Shown here piece by piece: positions 45,176-57,359 of a DNA stretch of 64,000 bases (position 1 is its first letter; each line of letters begins with the position of its first letter). The stretch is from assembly GCF_000224145.3 (NCBI RefSeq), contig NC_020173.2, forward strand, positions 4,836,261 through 4,900,260, in the 5' to 3' direction. The position numbers and the translations under genes were made by a program. The DNA is from Ciona intestinalis. Lineage: Eukaryota > Chordata > Ascidiacea > Phlebobranchia > Cionidae. A model generated the notes under the pieces. That model did not search any database. It was not told where the DNA came from and was given only the letters and a program-made list of their open reading frames with translations.

Positions 45176-48151
45176 ATGTATCAAAATCAATACCCAGCTC
45201 CGCCGGATTTACGACTTAATGAACCTCTGCCTCCAGGTTTGTATGTCTTGTTGATGTGTTTTTGTTATATTTTAAATAAGGATTTAATATTAGTTTTTTT
45301 TGTCTAAACTCTGCCACATACAAGTCCCTGGCAATATCATAACATCCCGGCAGTCTTTTTAAGTTCTTTTTAAAATTATTCTCTCTCTCTATATATATAT
45401 ATCAAAGTATGTTGTTTCACATCATAATGCTATATTAATAATTTCTGTTATTCCAATATAATATGTGTTAAACAAAATTGTGGGCAAATAGTTTGTAGCA
45501 AGCCACAATAAGTAAGATATGTGTTTGGATATGCCAAAGTGACTGGCCTTAACCTACCTTTGTAGGGAGTATTGCTGTTATATTTTCATATTTAACAATG
45601 AATCGAGTTTGGGCATTTTCTATAAAACATTGTTTATTTGTGTACATGTTTTATAAATCCTATAAAACATGTTATCATTGTGTACATTTAAAAAAGAGTT
45701 TTTTACAGGATGGGAAATGAGAATTGATGATAGAACGAACTGGCCATTCTTTATTGATCATAACACTCAAAGAACAACTTGGCAAGACCCAAGGCCTGTG
45801 GGTGGACCGGTGCGTTCTTTTTATATGTAATTTGTAATGTTTTTTTTTATGATAGTCATATTTTATATTTTTATATACAGTATTATAGTATGGTACCATA
45901 ATAGAGAATGGTAGGGCTTTATAGATTACCATGTAAAACAAAGAACTTGTGATAGTTTAAACAACTGTATACACATTTAAAATTGTAGACTAAATTACCC
46001 TATTAAAATGATAAAGCAGAAATCTAATTTCTTAACTGTTGTGAGTGTGAGAAGTACACCAAAATTGAATCTATAAAAAAGAGAACTCAAGAAAAAGGCA
46101 CTGTTTGAAAGAGAGAGAAATTGCGCGAGAGTTCTAGAACTGGCTGGAAACTGTCGCAGTGTATGACGTCAGAGCGGTTTACGTTATATACAATGTCTCG
46201 TGTGTCACTTGCGCGTATATAGATACTCAAGCTCCCGCGGGAACAACTTACGTCATTAGGCATAAGCTCATAGTACAGAAATGGATTGTGCAGTTCAAGG
46301 TAGCGTTTAAGTGTGGAGATTGTGTATATAAAGCGCTCAGAGCTTATCATAAGGTTAGTGTTTTGAAACAGAGTGTGGTAAGCGAGTTTTCAAATTCAGA
46401 TTTGAAAGTGAATAAAATATACAATACGAACGGATAGAGTACGTCGGTTACCCGTTAAATTAGTTTGTTTAAAAATAATCTTAGTTGTTACGCATTCTGT
46501 AGGCTTAGATCAGTGTAGAATAAAGAATAAAATAAGTCACATTCAATTTAGTTTCTGCGTATACGCTGCTATTTAGTATTTACTCTCTTTTACTAATCGA
46601 CGTCTTTTTTGACGTAGCTATAAGCTGATTGTTTATTATAATGTTTGCTGGTGTTATGAAGCGCACGCAACCACAAGATACCAACGCATTCAATACAGAA
46701 GAAATACCCAATAAACTAACAACAGAAATGGTAAATTTCCACTAAAACAGTTTTTTGTAGAAATACATATACGTGTTACGAATAGCGAATGCTTCGTTTA
46801 GGATTGATAATATAACCGTATTTACTTTACAGCAGCAGCAAAACGGTACGAACCAACCGAGAGTGATCCCGGTTCAGCATATTCACTCAGGACAACAGCA
46901 GTTCCCAATGCACAATCCAACGAAAATGCCTCAACCGTTCGCCCCCCAGACCAGCATGCCAATGCCGCAACAGCATTTCCCAAACCAAGTACGTAGCACT
47001 ACCCCCGACTGTATAGCGATACCCGTCCAGCACTTTAACCCTGGATCGGCGCAAGATGTCTCCGTCGCTGTTTTACACGAAGAAACATTAAAACCCCCAA
47101 CTCCTACAAGCTCGCCCGGTAGTCAGTATATAGAATCTGAGCCTGTGTATATCCCTACCCCATCCCCGCAACCACAGTCCCCAGTTCCAGATGACTTATT
47201 GACCTCGGCCACCACGGAAAACAAGGCCGACGATACGATTGAACCAGATATGCCACAGGTTGTGCATGGTTTTCTCGCGCCGTGTTTGCACCTCCCAAAT
47301 TTCATTATCACTTCATTAGAAATAAGATAATAACTAAAACAAAGTGATGGCATCACACTCCGCATTTGATCGTCATCGTGTTTTATTTATATCCGTAACC
47401 TAGATTTTGACGTGCAGCTGGTTTGACGATTGATATTCCATTTAAACCATGTGTGTTTTGCAACAGTCATGCTGTCATAGTGTGTTTGTAAATTCTACCT
47501 ATAATGATTGTTCAAAGTTTAACATGTTCTTTTGCACAGGCGGCGCCTAAAGAACGGAAGGTTCCAATCCAAGTTGTCCATGAGTCTCCAAAACAGCCGA
47601 ATTATCATCCACAGCAAGCTAAGCCACAAGCCCCACCTCAAAGTTACCCCCAGCAACAACCATATCAGCAACCGAATTTTGCACGATTTTCCACTTCCCC
47701 ACCACAACAACAATTCCCAAATCAGCAGCAACCGCCACAGCAGACGCAACAGCAACCTGGCCATAGAGACGTTCCTATTACTGCCTCCCCAAAGCCCACT
47801 GCCGCTCCTCCAACACCGACACCCCCTGTAACACAAGCGCCCAAACCGCACATGCCAAGCCCACCGCCTGCCCAGGACGATCACCGTGTCATAGCCGCAC
47901 GCAAAAAGATCGCCGACGCGCTGTCCGACCTTGAATCGATCGAAAATGACGTAAACCAGTTCTCTGGTGAATCAAAGGACAAAGCGTATCTTAAACTGGA
48001 ACATCTGCTTACAAAGAAATTGCTGGCCCTGGACGAAGTTACAGCAGCAGGAGCTCCTGGCGAATCCGACATTCGAGCTGAACGAAAAGCGGCGGTGAAA
48101 CGTGTTCAACAAACATTAGACGTATTAGAACTTAAATCCATGGCGAGCTGA
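45176..48151 (+). CDS. BAG3: BAG3 co-chaperone
   Basis: BAG3 is an HSP70 nucleotide-exchange co-chaperone in stress response and chaperone-assisted autophagy. Four exons: 45176-45236, 45709-45809, 46833-47258 and 47540-48151, totalling 1200 nt (399 aa) with phases agreeing at each junction. Residues about 19-52 form a WW domain ([20 protein letters not shown], then RTTWQDPRP). The middle is Pro/Gln-rich with an IPVQHIHSG motif and a second [10 protein letters not shown]-type motif, matching the IPV repeats that bind small heat-shock proteins in vertebrate BAG3. The C-terminal BAG domain (about 310-390) contains [20 protein letters not shown] and [19 protein letters not shown]. It is shorter than human BAG3 (575 aa), mostly in the middle. 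A second promoter and ATG exon appear to lie in intron 2. Confidence 0.95.
46131..46332 (+). promoter_or_regulatory. Candidate internal heat-shock promoter of BAG3
   Basis: In intron 2 of BAG3: GTTCTAGAACTGGCTGGAAA at 46131-46150 contains three good heat-shock pentamers of four (nTTCn-nGAAn-weak-nGAAn). A perfect palindromic CRE, TGACGTCA, lies at 46164-46171, and a canonical TATATAAA at 46325-46332. The arrangement (HSE upstream of TATA) is that of heat-shock gene promoters. The first ATG downstream of the TATA is at 46641. Confidence 0.6.
46641..46730 (+). CDS. BAG3: Alternative first coding exon of BAG3 (no WW domain)
   Basis: A 30-codon exon starting [17 protein letters not shown] and ending TTEM directly before a GTAAAT donor (46731). 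It ends in phase 0, as does exon 2, so it joins exon 3 (46833, QQQNGTNQP) in frame. It would give a protein of 372 aa that keeps the IPV motifs and BAG domain but lacks the WW domain. No ATG occurs between the TATA box at 46325 and this ATG, so a transcript started there would be translated from it. Usage is inferred, not shown. Confidence 0.55.
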
Positions 48152-48725
48152 AAAATGAGTTTTGTTCTTCATTGTTTGAACTTTTAACGCCAATTTAAAT
48201 ATACTACCAAAAGTTCATAGAGTATATAACGAAAATGGGTTTACGTTTTATAACTTGCTGTTAACTTACGTTGTTATGTGTCGTCCTGATGTCTTCTGGT
48301 TTAATTTCAAAGCCCTTATGTAAAGGTTGCAAGAGCTACTCTTTATAAAGCTCGTTTCTGCTGTTATAACTCGTAAAATGTCTTTGTAGTCTAAATTGAG
48401 TTACTGTCGAATTTTTCATACTTCAACAAATTGCTTGGTGCTGCATCGCGCATGTGCAAACATGACTGAAACATTTTGCTTTTTCGTTCATTGTACACGT
48501 TTAGCTGTGTGTAGGCAATTAGAAGTATTTCGATTTTCGTAATGTTATAATATAGATTATATACATTTTTTGAATTGTTATAATATTAAAAATCGTTCAA
48601 ATTTAAAAGCTTGTTGTGGTATTTGAAAAGTTGTTATAGCAGATTAGTTTGCCAGGAACACAATTGTACTCAAAAAGTAGCCTAAGTAAAAACAAGGCGA
48701 ATTTAACCCGGTCCGTAAAACCGAA
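48152..48725 (+). other. BAG3 3' UTR / intergenic
   Basis: AT-rich with no ORF of note. Separates BAG3 (+) from the unrecognised minus-strand gene. Confidence 0.4.
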
Positions 48726-49300
48726 CTAGTTCAAACCGGTTCGTAAAAACGGAACTGTATTTCGGCCCGGCGTGTTTTTAAGTTTATTGGTGCCTTTCGA
48801 TGTTTTCGTCTGTGGTTCAGGTAAACTGCTGTCTCCGCATTCTTCACAGTAACCAGGTATCTGCGGTTTATTTACATCATTTATTCCACTTGATGTACTC
48901 GCTAGTTGCCCTGTCAACAATATTCTTTAAGTTTCTTTCTGTCGCCATGACTATATGTTACAAATCTAAATTCACAATCGATAAACTGATAAGACTCGGA
49001 AAAGTTTTTACCTTGACCGTTTTCTCTCTGTGTCACCTCTTTTTCAAACGCTTCAATCTTACTTTTTAAAGCGGCTACCAATACATCTTGTAGCTTCTGT
49101 TTGCGACCAGTTTTGGTCGCCATGAACAGTTCAGTTGGACAGTAATGTGGCAAGTTTTCATACATAATTCCACAACCTTCGTATGGCATCCCGTGCCATT
49201 TCGACCCATCTAACATTCTAGCACTGCCGGTTCTTTTTGGATAAGTCCGTTCATGTCTGGATCCGTATGCAAACTTCACCAAAGTTGTATTTGTATCCAT
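48726..49300 (-). CDS. Unrecognised two-exon gene
   Basis: Two exons, 49012-49300 and 48726-48910, joined by a short GT-AG intron (101 bp, donor GTAAAAAC, acceptor TTGACAG). The lengths sum to 474 nt, an exact 157-codon ORF plus stop, and the junction preserves frame. This is good evidence that it is real. N-terminal residues 1-60 are rich in aromatic and polar residues (AYGSRHERTYPKRTG, KWHGMPYEGCGIMYENLPHY). Residues about 65-95 look like a charged helix (KQKLQDVLVAALKSKIEAFE). The second exon contains a single CxxC (GYCEECGDSS) and a Lys/Thr/Pro-rich end, PGRNTVPFLRTGLN. I do not recognise the family; the composition resembles small sperm or axonemal proteins only loosely. It lies downstream of TMEM168 on the same strand. 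Confidence 0.6.
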
Positions 49301-50154
49301 GCCTTGAGCTTAACTGGTGTTACAACGTACAGAACGCATTTGCCCAAATCTAATGCTGTTACATTTCCGTTGGCAAGTAAAATATTAATTACATCACATA
49401 CGGTGTATTTTTTAACAATAAATCGGTTGGTTTTGTCACAATTGTTCTTGGAAACCAAAACGTTTCGAAATCTGAAAAATAAACCTTTCTGTTCTAATCT
49501 GGACCGAAAGCATTAAAAACAATACCCTGTTCTATGAATAAGTGCATTTTTGCTACATAACATGCAATGCTTGTTTCCGTCCTAACAAACGAGTATTTTA
49601 GAATATCTATACCATTGCATTATAATACGAAATCAACCAAACAAAATGCAATAAAAAGTGCATTGTATTTTCAGTCTACCACAGTTATAAATCGCCGTTC
49701 GGACAGGGAACTTAGAATCGTATAATATTATAAAAGAATGTAAATTTATCATTTTAAATGGTTGTGTAAATACCTACACCTGAATTACAGTGTCAACATA
49801 TACACTGAAAAAAAATAATATAAAAACCAAAACAGCAACCGAAAGATGACGCTTTACTGAATTAATTTACAATATTATGGGAAATGTGTAACTTATGGAT
49901 ATTACAATATTAAAAGCACCGAGTAGTTTAGATATTTCTACTGTAATATTCGAGACGTGTATATTGCATTCTGTAGTAATACACAATGTAAATAAAACAA
50001 CCAGAAAATGGTGTAAAATGTCAACTTGCAAATTTAACAAACCTAAATAACCTGGAAATCACTTCAAAATACAAATCGTTGTTTTCTAAGTACCAGGAGA
50101 TTAGTTTTTCTCAAGTTATACAAGAGATATATAAAGCTTTTGCATAACTAAAAA
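49301..50154. other. Intergenic, no feature recognised
   Basis: AT-rich. A minus-strand ORF at 49276-49458 overlaps the start of the two-exon gene out of frame and is probably 5' UTR sequence. Confidence 0.3.
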
Positions 50155-53100
50155 TTAACCTTTTATAAGTTTAAACCCATGCCCGGTGTCAAGCTGTGCT
50201 GGGGGAAACCACCTCATTTTCAGTCGCCTGTATCTTCGACCGGGAGCTCCAAGTAACCTTACCAACTGTAATTTCTGTGCACAAGATGACGATAGCGCCA
50301 AACATGGTCGACATATTAGGGAATAATGCGACCTCCAGTGCTGGGTTAATTCTGAACCAGAGTTACCGCTAGTGGGCATTCTGAGCGCAAAGTCCGTCCA
50401 CCGACGGGACACGGCATAAGAAGGTTTTACGCTACTGTCCTGGTCGTCAAACCATGACGCACAGGTTGCTCCATTTGTAAGATCATAGTTCCATTGCACC
50501 CAATCCCCCGTGAAGGTACCAGGGGAATACGCAGCAGCGGTTTCCACGTCTTTTTTAACAAGTTTACACGTTTGTACGGCAACGTACTCATGACGTAGGT
50601 TGCCTACCGCTTTCAGCCAAGGTTCACTGGCGATGACGTCAAGCAAAAGTAGAAGACGTGACGTCACGCACTCGTCATCGGCACAACTTTCACGCCAGAT
50701 ATCAAGTACACGTTCCGGTGACATCATAGCGCCATCTGACAATGCAAAGCGAAGTCTAAATCTTACACATATTCGTCACAGCAGGTCCTATACATCAATA
50801 GCGTTTCAGAGAAAATCCGTATCGCATGTTAAACTACGCGTAATTACGCAATATTATTTCGCCACAGAATAACAACCTCATGCGACGCGACAAGTCATAC
50901 TATACAAACAAACAAAAACAACACAGAACTCACCGGCCAAAACGCAGCTGCCGTCATCTGCTGTAATACCACTGTAGTAAAATATGTAAGTATCGTATTT
51001 CGCCGCTTCGTCGTCTTTCGTGCGTTTCGTAAATAACGTTCGTAGCTTTTCTTCGGCCGTGGCGCGACTTAGACCAGTTGTAGAGTAATCACAGCCGATG
51101 TTTTCAACAAGGTAAAGAGAAAAGAACCTAGGAAGTCTACAGTGAGTGGGTATGCGGTACCAGAAAGATTTCAACTTGGTGTATATTGTACAGGTTTGTT
51201 TCCTTACGCACACTTTTCTACTGATTAGAACTTTAATATTGTTTAATTAAACGTTGGTTATTTTATTTTACATTGTATTGTGTATAGGGTGTAACAGTCA
51301 CACATTTTATCCAAAACGTTATTTCCTTTTCTGTTTTATCAATAAGCTTGTTTTAACAACTGTTGTTTTACCGTTGCTACTCCTCTTTTCGCCCTTCTAA
51401 ACTTTTCCGATCTTCGCCGTGAACGAAGAGACGAAATAAATTTTATTCATTTATTCGTGTACAAGGAAAATTAAGTGGCTTTAACTTGTTGTGTTGGTAA
51501 AGTCATAGACATCAAACGGCAGTTTAGTTTTACCTCAATGAGCAGTTCAATAAGAGGATTAAAGCCATCCGCAATGCTGTATTGACTATTTAATATTCCC
51601 TTCCACAACATAAAAGTGTGCCATAGCTCAACGTGTATGTTGAACCTTAAAAATCTGTATAAAATCATTCATTGGTTAAATACCTGTGCATTGCCGTAAT
51701 AAGAGAAGTTGCTCTGTCATTCTGCTGCTGTAAGGAACCAGTGGGTAGCAATGTAACACCTTGGTGGGCACTGTGAAAGTATGGAAATATATTCTATAAA
51801 AAAAATATCTTTAGAGTCTTTGACTACAACTTCAATATTCTATAAAAAATATCTTTAGAGTCTTTGACTACAACTTTTTTTACAGATATAGAAGGGTGGG
51901 GGAAGATGGGACACCTTTAGCACATAATAGCAAAATATCCTGATCGTGTTTTAAACAATTAACAACAGTCTTTGGGAGTTGTAAGAATATGGTTTTATAA
52001 TTCTTTGAAAGTTTTTTGTTTACTACCAAATTGGACGGGAAAATAGAATGAACAGGTGTCCCATCTTTCCCCACCCTACTATATATAAAAAACTCTGAAT
52101 TGTTTAAAGAACACTTACTTAGCCAAATCTACCCATGAATAAAATTGGGTACATAAACATATAAACAAAAAAACTATGTTGCAAGAAATTTCAAACAAAA
52201 AGCCTATTTTTCTAAAAGTAAAAAACAGACAGAAAAAGCATAAATGCACATGATTGTAGAAGGGCACCACCTAGATACAATATCAACTAAAATAATGGTA
52301 ACTTAACAGATGTGCAAAACGTTAACGAGGTATTAGAAATACCATACTTGGCTGCGGTTGTTGGTGTAATAAGAGCATAAGCCGCACAAGTTCCTCCCAA
52401 TTTAACTGCGAGCTCCCTGATCCTTGCAAACGAGCAACATTCAATTCCAGCTATGATGAGGAGGAAAGATGGGTAAGTTGCATCCTCTCGCCTCCATGAG
52501 ATTGCTCCAAAGATGAAAGTGCTGAGAAGAGCACACGCTACTGTTTGTTGCCCAATGAGACAGAGATGGCGGACTCCTGGTTTTGAGATAGATGTTAAAT
52601 AAAACATAAAAACTAGTTTATTAATGGGTGAAAACTTATTCACAGAAGACAGAACACCACTTGTATAAATTATATTGAAAAAAGTAAATCACTATTTCCT
52701 GTTTATAAATAACTGTAATAGTGAAATCCCTGGAATGATCTAAATTAACATTGTGTCTATAGCCATTCCAACAATACATTGTATTAAAAATAAGCTTTAG
52801 AATATCATTGTTTGGCCAGCAAGGATCCTTTCATAATCAACATACAATACAAAAGCTTAGTTAACAAAACAGTTGGACTAATCTTAAATTACCTTTACTG
52901 GACATTATGTGTGGTAGACTGGTACCCCCGCTTTGTGTAGGAAGCTTGTGGAAAAAATCTTGACATTCAGCTAATTTCCGCGCAAGCACAAACTGGGAAC
53001 AATGTCTTTATTAAGATTTAATCAAGACATTTATTTAAAAAAAATTATAAAATTTATAAACAAATTTTTAAATAATTTTACAGATTGTAATATGGTATAT

Positions 53101-56100
53101 GGCTGTTTTATGTACAACATTGTCAGCATATATAAACAGGTTAAAGCACCAGTGAATGACATACTGACATTATCCATATACAACTGCACAGTCTACACTC
53201 ATACATACAGCATTGGTGTAAGAGCAGCACACAAGTCAAATCACTTGAAAGTGGATTAAGCAATAGGCAGTACTGACCTCAGTTGATATGTATCCCATAT
53301 GTGTGCAAATCCATATCAATCCACTCACAGTTACAACGGGAATCACAAATACTAATTCATACTCGGGGTGCAGAAGTATTACCTGTTTTTTAAATGCATT
53401 AAAATTTGTAATACTTTATTTCAATGCAGCGTGAAGATAGTTCCATAAAGGCAGAGTAAAAATGATTTACAAACACTAATTAATCCCTAGTGGTTAGGAA
53501 ACACATCATTTATCTTGTAATGTAACATAAGCTACTGCGTGGCAATAGAAAAATGTACAAAGCATAACCTAATGATTTAGAAAAGGGTTTAAAAGATTAA
53601 ACTTACATAGAATGCAAGAATACTGAAGGTGAACTCAAGCAAGAAGATTACAAACATTAAGAAATATTGTCTGCACCTGTAATGAAACTCGTTTAGTTAG
53701 GTATTGACTAGTCAGATGGAAACTGTACAACCGGGTCCAGTACATAAAAATTCTAAGCTAAAGAAACAAAATAACACCATTCACACTACAACAATACAAA
53801 AAAAGCACATTATGAATATTAAATACAGTGTTACAGCAGTTAAGGGCGTACTGTTATGAATGCTTAAGGTGACATTTTAAAACAAGGGTAACATTATGTG
53901 TTTTGGACTTTCGCACTCCAGGTTTACATCTTAAAATAAGTTATACACTAATTCCTGTTTGAAATCTATAGGTTTAACTGCTTTTTAACCATGTCGTTTT
54001 TAATTTTACTACAACTTTAAAAACTGCCATAGCAGCGGTACAACTTATACCTCGTCATTTGAAATGAGCATAACCATCTTTCCATGGCTGACAAAGGGGA
54101 AAAATAGAAATCTGATGCAGGTGGAAAGAAGAGACGCAAATGGTAACACACCAATGCTAATGGGTTGATGACTTGATCAAGATTGTCAAATACTGCAATA
54201 GCTGAAGAGGTGGAAGCAGCAATTATATAAACACACAATGCAATCAATTTGTATACTGTTTCCACTAGAGTATTAGTGTAGGTCTTATATTACTGTTCAT
54301 AAATAGGTTCCAAATATCAAGAGTGTTTACCAAATACAAATTTTAAAATAAATACCAATATCAATCAATTATCATGTGAAATACAAGTTACACAACCATG
54401 CGCAGTCCAAATTGGTGAAGTAACTATTAACTAATATTATATTTAACACCAAAAGAGAATTTTGGAAAGAGCAAAACGAGGAAACTAAATCAAGAACATA
54501 ATCTAACCTGATATGGCAACAAACATGAACAGATAGAGGAATGCCAGGGTGCATTTCATCCTCAAGTTAACCACAACAATAGCAGATGCTGATACTATTA
54601 ATACAAGGTCAAGATCTCCATCATGCTCGAGAAAGATAGAACCACCAAGTAGAAAACCAAGTAACGTAGATAATTCGGTTGGTGAAATAAAGATTGACCT
54701 AAAATCAGAGAAATATAAATCAAAGATATTATTTGGGAGCTTGAATATGGAAACAAAAAATATTTTTTTACTGAACTGTTTCAGCCTATTTTTATTCTGT
54801 TCGTAAATTTGATAATTTTTTTTAATGTAAGCATTGTAAACATATTAAACTACCCATGTACTTTTGACATAATATATATTGGTATGTAAAAATGCAACAG
54901 TTCCTTACCTGTGAATAACACTTTCGCTAAATCTGTCTAGAAAATCACAGCAGCATTTAATTGCAGTGCTTGTCATTAGCAGCATGTCAGCTATCTTGTC
55001 TCTGTCATCATACGTCCAGGGGCGGTAGGTACTTACTCCAAATGCCATACAACTGAAGAGCAATGACCACCAGAAGTGCGAGAAATATGAGATGTAACCT
55101 GATGGTGGCAGTATACAATATATGTCTGGTTTAACTAAACTAAAATACAATTGGTCATTAACAAATAACAAAGCAACATGAATTATAGCTTAGGTACAGA
55201 GTTGTACAAAACAAAAACCAGTTTCATCGCCAATGATATGTTCTTGTTGCAAAGTTAAGATTGAACAGAAATTTCCTAGAATTACTGCGGGCTCATAGAA
55301 CTAGAATTGCATTTATGACAAAAACTTTTTGTTTTACATTTTGAGGTTTACAGTAATAGTAAGTAATTACAAATTGAAGATAATATCTTAAAGCAGAAAA
55401 CATGAAATAGGCTTACCCTGATCATTGCTACATAGGTAATCAAGATAAATGGTTCCAAGACTAATTACGCAAATCACTGCAAAGATAAAAATGGTCACTG
55501 GTGGCAAGGTATCATTGTACGACAACACATTGGAAGATGTAACAAGGATTGAAATCAGCAACAACACGCCAGGTAGTATCTTCAAAAACCTAAAAACAAA
55601 CAGCGTCCACACTCTGATGTACGATTAAAATTTGGAGTATTGTACCCTTAGTCTGTGCAATTTTAGAAATTTGGATAAAAAATACATGCATGGGATTTTG
55701 ATATTTAATATTGCTGTATTAGAAGGTAATGGGTTCAAGGCTTGACGCTGCTTTTATTGTGGGCGCATGTGACCTTGGGAAATATACTTAGCGGCAATTG
55801 CTCCAACCGAGTGGTCACTAATTGTTGTTCAAATTTTCAGCAATACATAAAAAATAACAGGTGTAATACAAATGACCTACCTTATTTTCTCAATTAACTT
55901 TGATTTGTACATTGTGAGAAATGTTTTTAGTTTTATCCAAGTTACAAATACAGCTTGTATGATTTTCTTAAAACCTTTGCGTAATTTCGATTCATGAGAT
56001 GTTTTATGAGTGTAAAATATCGGTTGAAGACCTGAAAATAATATCAAGTTTACAAATTTGTAGAAAAAATTTATGTGTTACTGAACAACCAACCGCAAAC

Positions 56101-56697
56101 CCATATATCCACTCACGCCGGTTACCACTAACCCCAGCCCCCTTGCTACCGACCTATGACACTTTTCACCATCCTAATCTGCAACGTACCAGGGGACTCT
56201 TCACTAGTGGCTAAGTATAAATAATAACTTTTTATTTGTCTCTTCGATTTTTGGTTTTAAACATCTATACTACATAGTAAATAAGATACAGATCTATCTG
56301 TGTTCTATATGATCAGTTGTATCATTATTATAGACAAAGAATAATAATAATAATAACTTTTATTTGTCTTTTCGATTACTAAGGCAAAGATTGACGAAAA
56401 GATTGGATCTAGCGACGAAACAACAGTTGTTAAAACATGCTTACAGTTAAAAACATATTTACAATTAGTTGGAAGAAAATAAAGGTTAAATTGAAGTATT
56501 GAACCAATACACAACAGCAATTTCCTACCTGTAGGATAAGCTTGAGTTGTAAATAGAAACGGACTTTTACATTTCAAAGAAGCACCCTGAGGTTTATATT
56601 TTCTCTGACTCGGACGTAGAGTTCCCAAGCTCAAAGAACGGGGTCTAGATTCAAACCTTCGAGTATCTGTAGCAGTAAACGAAATCCGGCTGTCCAT
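50155..56697 (-). CDS. TMEM168: Transmembrane protein 168
   Basis: TMEM168 is a conserved animal multipass membrane protein, reported at the nuclear membrane, with poorly defined biochemistry. Thirteen exons sum to 2391 nt (796 aa; human 697): 56529-56697, 55881-56031, 55417-55589, 54909-55098, 54508-54698, 54051-54201, 53607-53676, 53278-53382, 52893-52992, 52348-52576, 51684-51770, 50934-51127 and 50155-50735. Hydrophobic segments span exons 3-10 (FLKILPGVLLLISILVTSS, TIFIFAVICVISLGTIYLDY). Diagnostic stretches are GVRHLCLIGQQTV, ENIGCDYSTTGLS, YDTYIFYYSG and the C-terminus RLKMRWFPPAQLDTGHGFKL. The N-terminus is about 95 residues longer than in human. An in-frame ATG at 56733 would add 12 residues. 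A MITE lies in the intron at 51.9 kb. Confidence 0.93.
51790..51885. repeat. Short tandem duplication in TMEM168 intron
   Basis: 'attctataaaaaaaatatc' plus 'tttagagtctttgactacaac' is repeated twice in a row with a period of about 47 bp, directly beside the MITE at 51.89 kb. Confidence 0.8.
51890..52083 (+). mobile_element. MITE-like element, copy 5 (nearly complete)
   Basis: Left end 'gaagggtgggggaagatggg', right end AGGTGTCCCATCTTTCCCCA then CCCTACTATA. The interior has 'cctttagcacataata', 'atcctgatcgtgttttaaac' and 'tttgtttactaccaaattgg'. It lies in a TMEM168 intron. Confidence 0.85.
55715..55850 (+). mobile_element. tRNA-derived SINE, 5'-truncated
   Basis: Starts within the head at 'aaggtaatgggttcaaggct' (B-box-like GGTTCAAGGC) and continues 'attgtgggcgcatgtgac', 'ggcaattgctccaaccgagt', 'ggtcactaattgttg'. 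It lies in a TMEM168 intron, in the sense opposite to that gene. Confidence 0.65.
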
Positions 56698-56733
56698 TAC
56701 AAAAGTTAACAATAAGACACCCTTGTCCGGCAA

Positions 56734-57359
56734 GGCAGGCAGGCAAATGAGTAATTTAAAACTTACGCCTTAATTCTTCAGATTTGCAATTTTTTCGGTC
56801 AAAGTCCAACAACCATTCACTCAATGTTCAACTAATTGCTTCAGAGAAAAGCTTGACCAGCAAAATGTATAGCGGGAGAAATTCAGCACTAGTGCGCCAC
56901 CTTTTGGTTGGGGAATTTTAAAGGCAAGTTAGACCAAGAGATTGGTTTTAACTCTTTAAGTTAAACTATGCATAAAGTACAATGTTACGAAACGGTAGAC
57001 GAGTGACTGCACAGCGGTATTTCTCGCTTGCACGATCTGCCAGACGTTTCATCGCTTCAGTGATGGACAAGCCTAGTGATACATGGCAACTCGTGAGCAC
57101 TTTTATTTGAAGGAAAGGCCACAGCCAGTGAAACATAATAGCAAGTGCAGTTTAATTAGCGCTTGCTATTTAAACGAGTGACTTTCATGGTTATAAATAA
57201 GGAAAGTTTAAGTAAACATAGTGTCTTGAAGGATTGCATGCTGTATGCTATATATATATTTTAGTTCATCAAAATAGGATTTTTCAGCCGCAGAATTTAA
57301 GTTATAAATCCACCAAGAAATAGGGTTGGTATAGTTCACGCAAACGGATTTCTATAAAC
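56734..57359. other. TMEM168 / sugar-transporter divergent intergenic region
   Basis: No supported ORF. Presumed 5' regions of both genes. Confidence 0.3.

Noticed and set aside
13023-45400. CRISPR-like spacing in repeats
   Set aside because: The repeats here are eukaryotic minisatellites, microsatellites and MITEs. Unit and spacer lengths vary and there are no cas genes.
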